From: Caballeronia sp. dw_19
GTDB taxonomy: Bacteria; Pseudomonadota; Gammaproteobacteria; Burkholderiales; Burkholderiaceae
Length of the DNA: 64,000 nt
Assembly (NCBI RefSeq): GCF_018449515.1
Contig: NZ_JAAVUQ010000025.1
Coordinates: forward strand, 50,345-114,344
Reading direction: 5' to 3'
Made by a program: the position numbers and the translations under genes. This document shows positions 7,881-16,080 of this stretch, piece after piece. The notes under the pieces were generated by a model. The model had not been told where the DNA came from. It saw only the letters and a program-made list of their open reading frames with translations, and searched no databases. The first letter of the stretch is position 1, and each line of letters opens with the position of its first letter.

Positions 7881-9296
7881 TCAGCCCGCTTTCGAAAACG
7901 ATGCAGCAAGCAATCGCGGCGGCACCTTGAAGCGGCCGGCAACGTCGCGCCATTGCTCGCGCACCGTGGTGATCTCGGCGGTGTCGCCCGCGACCAGCAC
8001 CGTCGCCGGCAGCAATTGCGCGTTGTAGCGCGCAGCGCCTGATTCCGTGTACCCGCCTGCGTCCAGGAACGCGACGAAATCGCCGCGTACAAGCGATGGC
8101 ATCATGCGGTCTGCGCCGACCTCATCGGAGTTGCACAGCGGTCCGACGAGATCCACGTGGTCGGTTGCATCACGCGCCGTCTCTTTCACCGCTACTGCGT
8201 GGTAGTACCAGTTCAGAGCCGACGCCCACGAAAGATGATTCGTCGACAAGTCGAGATTCACCCATTTCTTCGACGCCCCTTGCTTGATCGCGCCCACCCG
8301 CCCGATGGCGACACCCGACGGCCCCGATATCGCGCGGCCCGGTTCGATCCGCAGCTTCGGCAGCGGCAGCTTCAACCGCTCCGCCTCCTCGCGGATCGCC
8401 GCCGCGCAAAGACGACCGTAGATCTCGGGCGTGGGTGCGGCGTTGTCGTCGATCTGCGAACGCGGTCCGGTGCCGTACCATTTCCCGAAGGTCCAGCCGC
8501 CGCCAATATCGATACACGGCGGCGTCCAGCCCGTTTCATCGCGAAGGAATCCTGACCAGGTGATCATCTCGCGAGCCATGATCGCGAAGTTCTCGGGATC
8601 GTTCGACATCCGGCTCAGGTGGAAATGCGTTTCCTTCAATTCGATGTTCGGCATCTGCTGTGCGCGCTTCACGATCTCGACCGTCTGTTCGCGTGTCATG
8701 CCCCACTTGGTGGAATCGCTTTGTTCCTTGAGCGTGCCGGGTCCGTGCATGGCAACGCCAGTGCGTCCCGCCAGCGGCAGCAGGTCGAGCTTCAGCCGGA
8801 TGCCTATGCTGACCTTCTTGCCGAGCCGGTTTGAAATAGCGTCGATGCGATCAAGTTCGTCCATCGCGTCGATATTCACGCAGATGCCATTGGCGATCGC
8901 CATCTCAAGTTCTTCATCCTGCTTGTTCGAACCGTTCAGCACGAGCTTCTGCGGGTCGGTTCCCGCCAGCAACGCGATATACATCTCGTTCACGCCGAAG
9001 CAGTCGCCGCCCGCACCTTCCTGATTGAGAATGTGACGAATGGCAAGACCGTTGTTCGACTTGTTGGCAAACAGGATTTCCACTTGCGGATAGTGGGCGA
9101 GAAAGCCGTCGCGAAACGCACGATACCGGTCGCGTAGTTCGTTTTCCGAAATGATATACAGCGGTGCGCCATGCGTCTGTGCAAGCGCCTGCACGTCGCA
9201 ACCGTCGACCCATAGATTGCCGTTCGCCCCTATGCCGATGTACTTGCCGTATTGCACGGAAAAACCGCAGGGGTTTGCAGCCGTTCGTTCTGCCAT
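7881..9296 (-). CDS. PLP fold-III decarboxylase (diaminopimelate/ornithine/D-amino-acid decarboxylase family)
   Basis: 471 residues from the ATG at 9296, with AAGGAGAAGGC directly upstream. PLP-lysine in LFANKSNNG (K79), glycine-rich phosphate loop GGGWTFG, EPGRAI, and the second active-site segment CNSDE, then FLDAGGYTE. This is the alanine-racemase-like fold of LysA, SpeA-type and D-ornithine/D-lysine decarboxylases. The catabolic setting next to a DapA-like lyase and an amine-oxidising flavoenzyme argues against lysine biosynthesis, but a LysA-like reaction on a related diacid or D-amino acid is possible. It lies 58 bases after the DapA-like gene at 9355-10260. Confidence 0.86.
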   Translation of the reverse strand: MAERTAANPCGFSVQYGKYIGIGANGNLWVDGCDVQALAQTHGAPLYIISENELRDRYRAFRDGFLAHYPQVEILFANKSNNGLAIRHILNQEGAGGDCFGVNEMYIALLAGTDPQKLVLNGSNKQDEELEMAIANGICVNIDAMDELDRIDAISNRLGKKVSIGIRLKLDLLPLAGRTGVAMHGPGTLKEQSDSTKWGMTREQTVEIVKRAQQMPNIELKETHFHLSRMSNDPENFAIMAREMITWSGFLRDETGWTPPCIDIGGGWTFGKWYGTGPRSQIDDNAAPTPEIYGRLCAAAIREEAERLKLPLPKLRIEPGRAISGPSGVAIGRVGAIKQGASKKWVNLDLSTNHLSWASALNWYYHAVAVKETARDATDHVDLVGPLCNSDEVGADRMMPSLVRGDFVAFLDAGGYTESGAARYNAQLLPATVLVAGDTAEITTVREQWRDVAGRFKVPPRLLAASFSKAG

Positions 9297-9354
9297 TGCC
9301 TTCTCCTTGCTGAAGTCTGGTGTCTGAGTTCGCCGGGTTTGGTTGAGGCCCGCT

Positions 9355-10260
9355 TTACAGCAGACCTTCGGCTTGCAAGCCGGCTGCGAGCGCGTCGCAC
9401 TGTGCAGCGCCGAGCGCGCGCAGCGGCGCGCGCGGCTTGCCGCCGCCGGGAATGCCGAGCAGGTCCATGGCGGCCTTGGTCGATGGATAAAGCGTGCGGC
9501 CATCGCTGGTGAACAGGTCGGTCAGGCGGCGTCCCGTGGCCTGGAGGCGCGCGGCGCGCAGGGTGTCGCCATCGCGAGCGGCTTCGAAGAGCATTTGGCC
9601 GCCCTCGTTCCACACGTTCGGGAAGCAATCGATCACGCCATCCGCGCCCAGTTGTACAGCCGGGACGCCAAACACCGAGGACGGCCCGCAAAACACACGC
9701 AAGCTTTCGTGCACGGCGAGAAAGGTGCCGTAGAAGTTGTTCCAGTCGCCCGAACTTTCCTTGACGGCCACCACGTGCTCAAGCTGGCCCAGACGCGCAA
9801 CCAGTTTTGGCGTCAGGTAGTTCACCGCGTTGCCGGGAATGTTGTAGAGCATGACCGGCAGGCCGATGCGCGCAGTGACATCGGCGTAATGCGCGTGGAT
9901 TTCATCGTCGGTCAGTTTGACGAAGTAAGGCGGCAGGATCAGCGCGCCATCGCACCCCGCCTTTTCCGCCTGCAATGTCAGCGCGACCGTCTCTTCCACT
10001 CCGATCATTCCCGTCCCGGCGATCAACGTGCCGCGCGTGCCGATCACCGCTTTCGAGCTCGCGAAAAGCCGGGCGCGTTCGTCGGGGCTCATCGCCCAGA
10101 ATTCGCCGGTGCATCCGCCTACCACGACGCCCGTCGCACCCAGGGCAAGATGGCGTTCAATCACATCGCCCAGCTCGCGTTCGTCGATCTTGCCGTTGTC
10201 GTCAAATGGCGTCGTGATGGCCGGCATGGCTCCGGACCAGTTCACACTATCTCTGTTCAT
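9355..10260 (-). CDS. DapA-family lyase/aldolase, second copy
   Basis: 301 residues with the DapA superfamily features GGCTGEF (residues 48-54), tyrosine in YNIPG (Y139) and Schiff-base lysine in VKESS (K167). It is clearly a different paralogue from the one at 782-1723: the binding loop has Gly-Cys instead of Thr-Thr and the pocket segment YNIPG instead of YNNPV. In catabolic operons such proteins act as keto-deoxy-acid aldolases/dehydratases or as imino-acid deaminases. It lies 29 bases downstream of the ABC ATPase gene and is part of the same operon. Confidence 0.86.
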   Translation of the reverse strand: MNRDSVNWSGAMPAITTPFDDNGKIDERELGDVIERHLALGATGVVVGGCTGEFWAMSPDERARLFASSKAVIGTRGTLIAGTGMIGVEETVALTLQAEKAGCDGALILPPYFVKLTDDEIHAHYADVTARIGLPVMLYNIPGNAVNYLTPKLVARLGQLEHVVAVKESSGDWNNFYGTFLAVHESLRVFCGPSSVFGVPAVQLGADGVIDCFPNVWNEGGQMLFEAARDGDTLRAARLQATGRRLTDLFTSDGRTLYPSTKAAMDLLGIPGGGKPRAPLRALGAAQCDALAAGLQAEGLL

Positions 10261-10289
10261 TCAAAATCCCGTCGTCGTTAAAAGTTTGT

Positions 10290-11417
10290 TCAGGCTGCGT
10301 CGCGCGTGCGCTTGATCGACGTGACGTTCGTATCGTCACGGTTCTGGCGCAGGCCGCTCTTGCGCGAGAACACGTGCACGCGCGCAAGCGTCACGTCGAA
10401 CGGCACGTCCTGGCCAGCGCGGAGTTCGGCGGCAAGCGGCACGTCGCTCGCAATGCGCGTACAGAGGGTCGCGCCGCCGCAATCCATCAGCACGATGGAT
10501 TCGTGTCCGGTCGGCTCGACTACCTTGATGCGGCCGGTGTGGGTTCCGCGGCCAAGCACGATGTCCTCGGGCCGCAAGCCGATCACCACCTCGCGGTCCG
10601 CGTCCGTTTGAAGCGCTGAATGCGGCAAGCGCAGCGACAGCCCGCCCGCCCGCGCCGCGAAACCGTTGTCGTCGCGCTGCAGGTCGCCGTTGATCAGCGA
10701 CATCGCCGGCGTGCCGATGAACCCCGCCACGAACTGGTTCGCCGGGCGGTAGTAGATCTCGTCGGGCGTGCCGAACTGCTGCAGCACGCCACCGCTCATC
10801 ACGGCGATGCGCGTGGACATAGTCATCGCCTCTAGCTGGTCGTGCGTGACGTAGACCGTCGTCGTACCAATGCGTTGATGCAACTCGATCAGCTCTGCGC
10901 GCATGTGGGCACGCAGCTTGGCGTCGAGATTGGACAGCGGCTCGTCTAGCAGGAACACCTTGGGTTTGCGGATCAGCGCACGTCCGAGCGCAACGCGTTG
11001 CTGCTGCCCGCCTGAAAGTTGTTTCGGCTTTCTCGCAAGCAACGGTTCGAGTTGCAGCAACTGCGCGATATGGGTCAGCATCGCAGGCCATTCGTGTTTC
11101 GGGATGCCGCGCTTCTTCAGCGGGTAGACAATGTTCTCCGCTACCGTCAAATGCGGATAAAGCGCGTACGACTGGAACACCATTGCTATATCGCGCTTGG
11201 CCGGCGGCAGTTCATGCACTTCCTTCCCGCCTATATGAATCGCGCCGCTCGTTGGTTGTTCGAGGCCGGCGAGCATGCGCAGCGTGGTCGTTTTCCCGCA
11301 GCCCGACGGCCCCAGCAGGCAGACGAACTCGCCATCACGAATGTCGAGGTCGAGCGACGGAATGGATACCGTGTCGCCGAAGACCTTGCGTACGTTTTTG
11401 AAACTTACTGCTGCCAT
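10290..11417 (-). CDS. ABC transporter ATPase, UgpC/MalK type
   Basis: 375 residues. Walker A GPSGCGKTT (36-44), signature LSGGQQQRVALGRAL, Walker B VFLLDEPLSNLDAKLR and an H-loop YVTHDQLEA. It is followed by a C-terminal TOBE-like region that is typical of carbohydrate-importer ATPases shared between uptake systems. It works with the permeases at 11482-13225 and the binding protein at 13330-14697. Cytoplasmic face of the inner membrane. Confidence 0.93.
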   Translation of the reverse strand: MAAVSFKNVRKVFGDTVSIPSLDLDIRDGEFVCLLGPSGCGKTTTLRMLAGLEQPTSGAIHIGGKEVHELPPAKRDIAMVFQSYALYPHLTVAENIVYPLKKRGIPKHEWPAMLTHIAQLLQLEPLLARKPKQLSGGQQQRVALGRALIRKPKVFLLDEPLSNLDAKLRAHMRAELIELHQRIGTTTVYVTHDQLEAMTMSTRIAVMSGGVLQQFGTPDEIYYRPANQFVAGFIGTPAMSLINGDLQRDDNGFAARAGGLSLRLPHSALQTDADREVVIGLRPEDIVLGRGTHTGRIKVVEPTGHESIVLMDCGGATLCTRIASDVPLAAELRAGQDVPFDVTLARVHVFSRKSGLRQNRDDTNVTSIKRTRDAA

Positions 11418-11481
11418 GGATCTGCTCCGGAATACTTGATCTTGATGTCGCTCATAAGGTCGCGCATGGGGCCGTGAACGC

Positions 11482-12315
11482 TCACCCCTTCACGCCGCCC
11501 GCGCCGAAGCCGCTTGTCAGGTAGCGCTGGAGGAAAGCGAAGAAGAACAGCAGCGGAACGCTCATCATCACGGAGGCCGCCATGAGCAGCGACCACTCGA
11601 TGTTGAACGACGACACAAGCATGTTCATGACTCCAGTGGTGAGCGGACGGGTTTCGTCTGTGTTAACCATGACAAGCGCGTACAGGTACTCGTTCCACGC
11701 AAGAATGAAGGTGAACAGCGCGGTCGAAATGATGCCGGGCAGCGCCTGCGGCAGGATCACGTCCATGAACGCGCCAAGCCGACTCGCCCCGTCCACCAGG
11801 GCGGCGGCTTCAAGATCTTCCGGAATGCCCGCCATGAAAGAGCGCAACAGCCACAGCGCGTAAGGCAAGGCGAATGTGGTGTACGAGATGACGAGGCTCG
11901 TCAGCGTGTTCTCCAGCCCGAGCTTCACCATCATCAGGTAGAGGGGGATGATCAGTACAACCGATGGCATCAGGTAGGTGCAGAGCACCGCGATGGCAAT
12001 CGTCTCGCGCCCGCGGTACTTGAAGCGCGCAAGGCTGTAGCCACCCAGCGTCGCGACGACCATCACTACCACAGTCGTCGCCATCGACAGCACCACGGAG
12101 TTCCAGAAATAGCTGAGAAACGGCGTGTCTTCCAGCAGCCGCTCGTAGTGCTCGAACGTCACGTGCTCAGGCAACAACCTGATCGGGAAGACAAACAATT
12201 CGCTTTGCGGCTTGATCGACGTGAGCAACATCCAGATCAGCGGGAACACCATCAGGATCACGATCACCCAGGTGACGATCGACGCGGGCAGGTTGGTTTT
12301 ATCGGCTCGCATCAT
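11482..12315 (-). CDS. ABC importer inner-membrane permease, MalG/UgpE type
   Basis: 277 residues with six hydrophobic segments and the EAA motif (EDLEAAALVDGASRLGAF). The end is the usual RYLTSGFGAGGVKG. The gene start overlaps the end of the upstream permease gene by 17 bases. Forms the translocation pore together with the MalF-type permease; the imported compound is probably a sugar derivative or sugar-like conjugate. Confidence 0.92.
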   Translation of the reverse strand: MMRADKTNLPASIVTWVIVILMVFPLIWMLLTSIKPQSELFVFPIRLLPEHVTFEHYERLLEDTPFLSYFWNSVVLSMATTVVVMVVATLGGYSLARFKYRGRETIAIAVLCTYLMPSVVLIIPLYLMMVKLGLENTLTSLVISYTTFALPYALWLLRSFMAGIPEDLEAAALVDGASRLGAFMDVILPQALPGIISTALFTFILAWNEYLYALVMVNTDETRPLTTGVMNMLVSSFNIEWSLLMAASVMMSVPLLFFFAFLQRYLTSGFGAGGVKG

Positions 12316-13225
12316 GGTTCCTCGTGCGTTGCGAGCGGTAGAGATAAGCGGCCATCAGTACGCCCATCACCACCATCATGCCGACCGCCGATGTGGACGC
12401 GGCACCCATCTGGTTAAGCCCGAACGCCTGTTGATAGACAAGCAGCGGCACCGAGCGCGTCTGATTGACCGGACCTCCGCCCGTCATCAGGTACAGCAGG
12501 TCAAACTCCTTGAAGTCCCAGATGATACGCAACAGGATTACTACGCCGAGGACCTCCTTGAGTTGCGGCAGCGTGACATCGAAGAAACGGCCGAACGGTC
12601 CGGCGCCATCCATGCGGGCGGCCTCGTAAAGCGATAAAGGGATGGTCTGCAAGCGCGCCAACACAGCGATCACCACGAACGGAAAGTACTTCCATGTGCC
12701 GACCAGCACGATGCTGATCATCGCGTTCGGCATCTGCCCAAGCCAGTTGACCGGTGCGTCGACCATGTGTAACTCCAGCAGCACCTGGTTCAGCAAACCG
12801 TAAAGGTCATTAAAGAGCCAACGCCAGACCAGTACTGCCACCACGGTAGAGACGAAGTATGGAAACAGCACGAGGCTGCGCGCCGCCGACCGGAACATGA
12901 TCTTTTCATTCAGCAGCAGCGCCATGCCCACGCCGCAGAGAATCTGCAGGATGAGCGTCGACGTCGTCCATACAATGGTCACCCACAGGGAGAACCAGAA
13001 GGTGGACGAGCCCAGCATGTCGCGATAATTGGCGAGACCCACGAAGGTGGATCGCTGTGTCGGCGTGTACACCGAGTTGAGTGAGAGCCACAGCGCGTAA
13101 AGCAGCGGATACACAATCGTGGCGAGCAGCAGCAGCACCGCCGGAGCAATCAGCAAGATGCCGAGCCGGCTGTAGGTCGACTCAAGGGATCGGATGCCCA
13201 TCCCGGGCAATGAGGCTGTAGCCAT
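12299..13225 (-). CDS. ABC importer inner-membrane permease, MalF/UgpA type
   Basis: 308 residues from the ATG at 13225, the first good start after the binding-protein gene. Six membrane segments starting at LGILLIAPAVLLLLATIVYP and an EAA loop (LYEAARMDGAGPFGRFF). A short MalF-like periplasmic region is consistent with UgpA/LacF-type permeases. The ribosome site is weak (ACGGA). It partners with the MalG-type permease and the UgpC-type ATPase of this operon. Confidence 0.9.
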   Translation of the reverse strand: MATASLPGMGIRSLESTYSRLGILLIAPAVLLLLATIVYPLLYALWLSLNSVYTPTQRSTFVGLANYRDMLGSSTFWFSLWVTIVWTTSTLILQILCGVGMALLLNEKIMFRSAARSLVLFPYFVSTVVAVLVWRWLFNDLYGLLNQVLLELHMVDAPVNWLGQMPNAMISIVLVGTWKYFPFVVIAVLARLQTIPLSLYEAARMDGAGPFGRFFDVTLPQLKEVLGVVILLRIIWDFKEFDLLYLMTGGGPVNQTRSVPLLVYQQAFGLNQMGAASTSAVGMMVVMGVLMAAYLYRSQRTRNHDASR

Positions 13226-13329
13226 GCGTTTTTTCCGTAACGTGTCCGTCCATGACTGCGCAAGCCACGGACGGTGAATGGCGGGGGAGCGCAACGAACG
13301 CCACCTGCCGGTTGCAGGCAGCATTGCGT

Positions 13330-14697
13330 TCAGGCTTTCATCAGCGATTCAAGCTTCTTCGCCGTTGCGCCGATCACGGGCTTGGGCGGCTCGTTGTTCA
13401 GCACGACCCGCTGCACCATCTCAGCCAGCACATTGCTCGCGACAATCTCGTTAGCGCGCCGATTGGGTTTGTGCGCCGGCGATTCGTAGCCGAGGTTGTG
13501 ACCCGATGCGGCCGCAGCCGACATGAGTTCCACTTCCTTAGGATATTTTTTGATGATGGCGTTGCTGTTGTAGCGCGGGTCCGAGGCAATCGTCTTCAGC
13601 ACCGGCAGCAGGTGCGCAGGCGCGCCGAGCAACTCGGAAATGTAGCCGGCCGGATCGAACAGGTATTCCGCGAACAATTTGGATGACGAAATATTTTTGG
13701 CCTTCTTAGGGATAAAGACGCAGGGAAAGTCATTGTAGGTCCAGGCCGGCACCGACTTCGAGATCGTCGGGTAGGTCGCGCATGTCACCGAATCGGCAAT
13801 GCCCGGGTTCTGCGTCGCAATATTGTCGAGCACGCGGCCGCCATAGATACCGGTCGCGGTAGAACCGGAGACAAAGGCGGTCAAGCTCTCACCCCAGCTG
13901 TAGCCTGTGGCGCCGGGCGGACAGAATTCGCGCATCGACTTATAGAAGTCGAGTGCGTCGAGCGTGGCCTGGCTGTCGATAGCCACCTGCAAATCCGGCG
14001 TGAATACCTGGCCGCCGGCTCGGTGGATAAAACCGAGCATGATCAGCGACGTCATGCTGTTCAGGCCATACGGTAGCGGTGCGCCGTAGATCCGCCCGCC
14101 CTGCATCTTTTTGCAGGCGGTGCGTAATTCGTCCCATGTTTCCGGCACCTTGTCGACGCCGGCCTTTTGCATCAGGTCGCGTCGAATCCACATGACATCC
14201 GCCGCGGTATTCGCCAGGCCCGTGGCGCACAGCTTTCCGTCGGCGGTCTTGAAGACATCGTTCGCATTCGGATAGTACTTGTCGAGGCCCACGGCTACGG
14301 CGACGTCGTCAACGGGTTCGACCAGGCCATCGGCGAAATAGGTCTGAGCCGCATACGACGGCAGGTGCGTGATGATGTCCGGCACCTGATTCGCCGCGAA
14401 CGCCGCGGCCAGTTGCGCGGGATAGCCCTCGTCGGACGTGGCTTCGAACACGACCTTGATGCCCGGATGCGCCGCCATGAAACCGGCGATCTGCGCCTTA
14501 TAAGCCTTGAGCTGGTCCGGCGCAGCTTGCGTCGACCACCAGCGCAACGTGATGAGCTCCGCCCCGAAGGCGCTGCGGCCGAATGGCAAGGCCGCCACCG
14601 TCGCCGACACGCCGGCCGATGCGGCCAATTTGAGCAGGCGTCGCCGCTTCGCCGAATGACCTACCGACTCTCCCTCGCGATCCTCGTTAAACGTCAT
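13330..14697 (-). CDS. ABC importer periplasmic solute-binding protein, family 1
   Basis: 455 residues. The N-terminus carries a twin-arginine-like export signal (KRRRLLKLAASAG, about residues 17-29) with cleavage likely near FGA-ELITL. The rest has the family 1 sugar-binding architecture (LRWWSTQAAPDQ, PDIITHLPSY, PETWDELRTACKKM). First gene of the long minus-strand operon; GGGAG lies 9 bases before the ATG, and a good promoter is at 14747-14775. Determines the specificity of the importer; ligand unknown. Confidence 0.92.
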   Translation of the reverse strand: MTFNEDREGESVGHSAKRRRLLKLAASAGVSATVAALPFGRSAFGAELITLRWWSTQAAPDQLKAYKAQIAGFMAAHPGIKVVFEATSDEGYPAQLAAAFAANQVPDIITHLPSYAAQTYFADGLVEPVDDVAVAVGLDKYYPNANDVFKTADGKLCATGLANTAADVMWIRRDLMQKAGVDKVPETWDELRTACKKMQGGRIYGAPLPYGLNSMTSLIMLGFIHRAGGQVFTPDLQVAIDSQATLDALDFYKSMREFCPPGATGYSWGESLTAFVSGSTATGIYGGRVLDNIATQNPGIADSVTCATYPTISKSVPAWTYNDFPCVFIPKKAKNISSSKLFAEYLFDPAGYISELLGAPAHLLPVLKTIASDPRYNSNAIIKKYPKEVELMSAAAASGHNLGYESPAHKPNRRANEIVASNVLAEMVQRVVLNNEPPKPVIGATAKKLESLMKA

Positions 14698-14720
14698 GCC
14701 ACACTACTCCCGTTAATTGT

Positions 14721-14735
14721 GTGCGCCAGTCGCAC
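14721..14735. promoter_or_regulatory. Candidate operator, perfect palindrome GTGCG-ccagt-CGCAC
   Basis: Perfect 15-bp palindrome between the -10 element (14747-14752) and the first gene of the minus-strand operon, so a bound protein would sit at about the start of transcription. Related copies are at 14835-14849 and 1753-1767. Confidence 0.5.
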
Positions 14736-14746
14736 CGATGTTCGTA

Positions 14747-14775
14747 TTTATACCTCACAATAAATTGAGAAACAA
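14747..14775 (-). promoter_or_regulatory. Sigma-70-type promoter of the ABC/oxidase operon
   Basis: On the minus strand the sequence reads TTGTTT, 17 bases, TATAAA. It lies 50 bases upstream of the binding-protein start and is flanked by two copies of the GTGCG-N5-CGCAC palindrome, one upstream and one downstream. Confidence 0.55.
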
Positions 14776-14834
14776 TGATATTCGATTGAAGAAAGAGGAT
14801 CGTGCGGAGACATTTGCGATACCAATCAATTTGT

Positions 14835-14849
14835 GTACGCGTCGCGCAC
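14835..14849. promoter_or_regulatory. Candidate operator, palindrome GTACG-cgtcg-CGCAC
   Basis: Second copy of the operator-like palindrome, 114 bases from the first, upstream of the promoter at 14747-14775. It is nested inside a wider ACCAAT / ATTGGT inverted repeat (14821-14826 and 14856-14861). It shares the exact 10-mer CGCGCACATA with the site region at 1761-1770. Confidence 0.45.
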
Positions 14850-15155
14850 ATAAATATTGGTTATTTTTGCGATCAGCTAGGAGGCGAAAAACCATGCGAA
14901 CCCAGCTCAAATGCGCAGCACTGTCCAACTGTCGGGTGCACATCCATTGAGGCGCCAGGAGATACGGTGACTAAGTGGGCTGGTTCACGAACCGGCAATT
15001 GCACTGGAACGCTACTTGACGGTTGGAACTCACAGCAGGCTTCTCCCGACGAACGGCATCTTTAGGAGATCGGCACGCACGTTGCGGATGATCCCGAATA
15101 TTTGCCGGCTCGGTGCGCAAGCTGTACAAGGACGGGCGGTGGATCTCACGATCAT
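14850..15155. other. Intergenic stretch with no recognisable gene
   Basis: About 300 bases between the operator region and the kinase remnant. No frame has recognisable domains, a ribosome site or consistent codon use. It may be part of the same decayed locus as the kinase remnant. Confidence 0.4.
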
Positions 15156-15689
15156 TCACGGCGGCTCGAGCTGGTGGATATCGACCAGCGTATTCCACAG
15201 GCCGGCAGCAACGACCGTCTCCACGTTGATCGTCTCGCCCAGCGCACGAGCCAGCATGCTGTCGATCCCGCGAACCATCGCCGCCAGGTTCACCACGACA
15301 GGGCGTAACGCCTGTCGCCGACCGAACGCCAGCAGTTGTGAGGCGAGCTTCGCGCCGCGCTCGACAGCATCGATTGCGTGGGCGAGTCGCACGCCACTCC
15401 AGGCATCCCGGCGATGCCGGTTCTCCAGTAATTCGAGATTTCCCCTCAGCACCTGCAGTACGTTGTTGAAGTCGTGGGCAACACCATTGTGGCGATCGTC
15501 ATCGGTATAGAGAACGGAAAAATGCTGGCCGATGATTTCTTCGGGTCGATATCCTTCGATCCTGGCGCCGCCTGGATTCCAACTGGTGACTTTGCCTTCG
15601 GGCGTGATCAGGAAAATCGAGTAGTCCGCTGTCGAAGCAACCCATTGCCGAGTCCAGTGAACCCCAAAACGATCACGCGGCCATTCCAA
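15156..15689 (-). pseudogene. PAS-sensor histidine kinase remnant, internally deleted and truncated
   Basis: The 177-codon frame joins two pieces of a hybrid PAS kinase. Residues about 20-67 are a PAS domain (ADYSIFLITPEGKVTSWNPG, then EGYRPEEIIGQHFSVLYTDDD). Directly after it comes the dimerisation/phosphoacceptor segment GVAHDFNNVLQVLRGNLELL with its histidine. Intact relatives have roughly 100 residues between these parts. The frame stops at NTLVDIHQLE, just where the ATPase domain should begin. There is therefore no HATPase and no receiver domain, and the protein cannot autophosphorylate. Called a pseudogene on these two lesions. Confidence 0.75.
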
Positions 15690-15922
15690 ACCAGAATCGC
15701 GATTGGCCGAATTGGACCGATGCCGAAGCTATCGCGGTCGATTCGTTGCCGCCCCGCGACCCTTAGCAATGGACGCCATCCACTAGCGTCGAACAATCAG
15801 AAGGCCATGGTGTCGATCCGCTCCCGACGTCGTCGAGCATCGGTTGAGAAAGTGCGCCGACGCCGCAAATGGCAAAGACGGAGTTATTAATTAAGGAAGG
15901 TCTGAACAACTCATTTTTGCGC

Positions 15923-15951
15923 TTGACATCCTGAATTTGGCTTCATAAATT
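15923..15951 (+). promoter_or_regulatory. Strong sigma-70 promoter of the amide-utilisation operon
   Basis: TTGACA at 15923-15928, 17-base spacer, TAAATT at 15946-15951: a near-consensus constitutive-looking promoter. Transcription would start near 15958, giving a leader of about 120 bases before the first gene. A strong promoter in front of a terminator-containing leader is the expected layout for control by antitermination. Confidence 0.75.
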
Positions 15952-15957
15952 CGCTTC

Positions 15958-16080
15958 CATTGAACCGCCATATTTTCTGGTGGCTCCACGGCAACGATGC
16001 CGTGCTACATATGGAAGGCTATGCAGCCCCCGAACTTGCGTCCAACGCTGGTTCGGGGGCTTTTTGCATTTGGAGAAGAA
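15958..16080 (+). promoter_or_regulatory. Antitermination leader with ANTAR-type hairpins
   Basis: Hairpin P1: stem CACGGC/GCCGTG (15987-15992 and 15999-16004) with hexaloop AACGAT, having A at loop position 1 and G at position 4, the two bases conserved in ANTAR RNA targets. Hairpin P2: GGC/GCC (16017-16019 and 16026-16028) with hexaloop TATGCA, G at position 4 but T rather than A at position 1. The 3' arm of P2 is the start of the 5' arm of the terminator at 16025, so P2 and terminator exclude each other. A further CCGCCA/TGGTGG hairpin lies at 15965-15983. The AmiR-like ANTAR protein encoded at 24416-25048 is the obvious ligand. Functional assignment is inference from structure. Confidence 0.65.
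16025..16065 (+). terminator. Leader terminator (attenuator) upstream of the nitrilase-family gene
   Basis: Perfect 11-bp inverted repeat AGCCCCCGAAC / GTTCGGGGGCT (16025-16035 and 16051-16061) with a 15-base loop, followed by a T-run ending at 16065. It sits between the promoter and the first gene, where an ordinary terminator would silence the operon, so it must be bypassed for expression. Confidence 0.8.

Noticed and set aside
7881..9503. Extended start of the PLP decarboxylase at 9503
   Set aside because: The extra N-terminus is arginine-rich, overlaps the upstream lyase gene and has no ribosome site; AAGGAG before the ATG at 9296 decides the start.
782..10260. Calling the two DapA-family genes dapA of lysine synthesis
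   Set aside because: Two paralogues lie among importer, amine-oxidase and decarboxylase genes; the catabolic setting argues for aldolase/deaminase roles.
15987..16004. ACGA-loop hairpin as a guanidine-II (mini-ykkC) riboswitch
   Set aside because: Only one ACGR-type loop is present where two are needed; the second hairpin and the terminator, together with the AmiR-like gene, fit an ANTAR target better.
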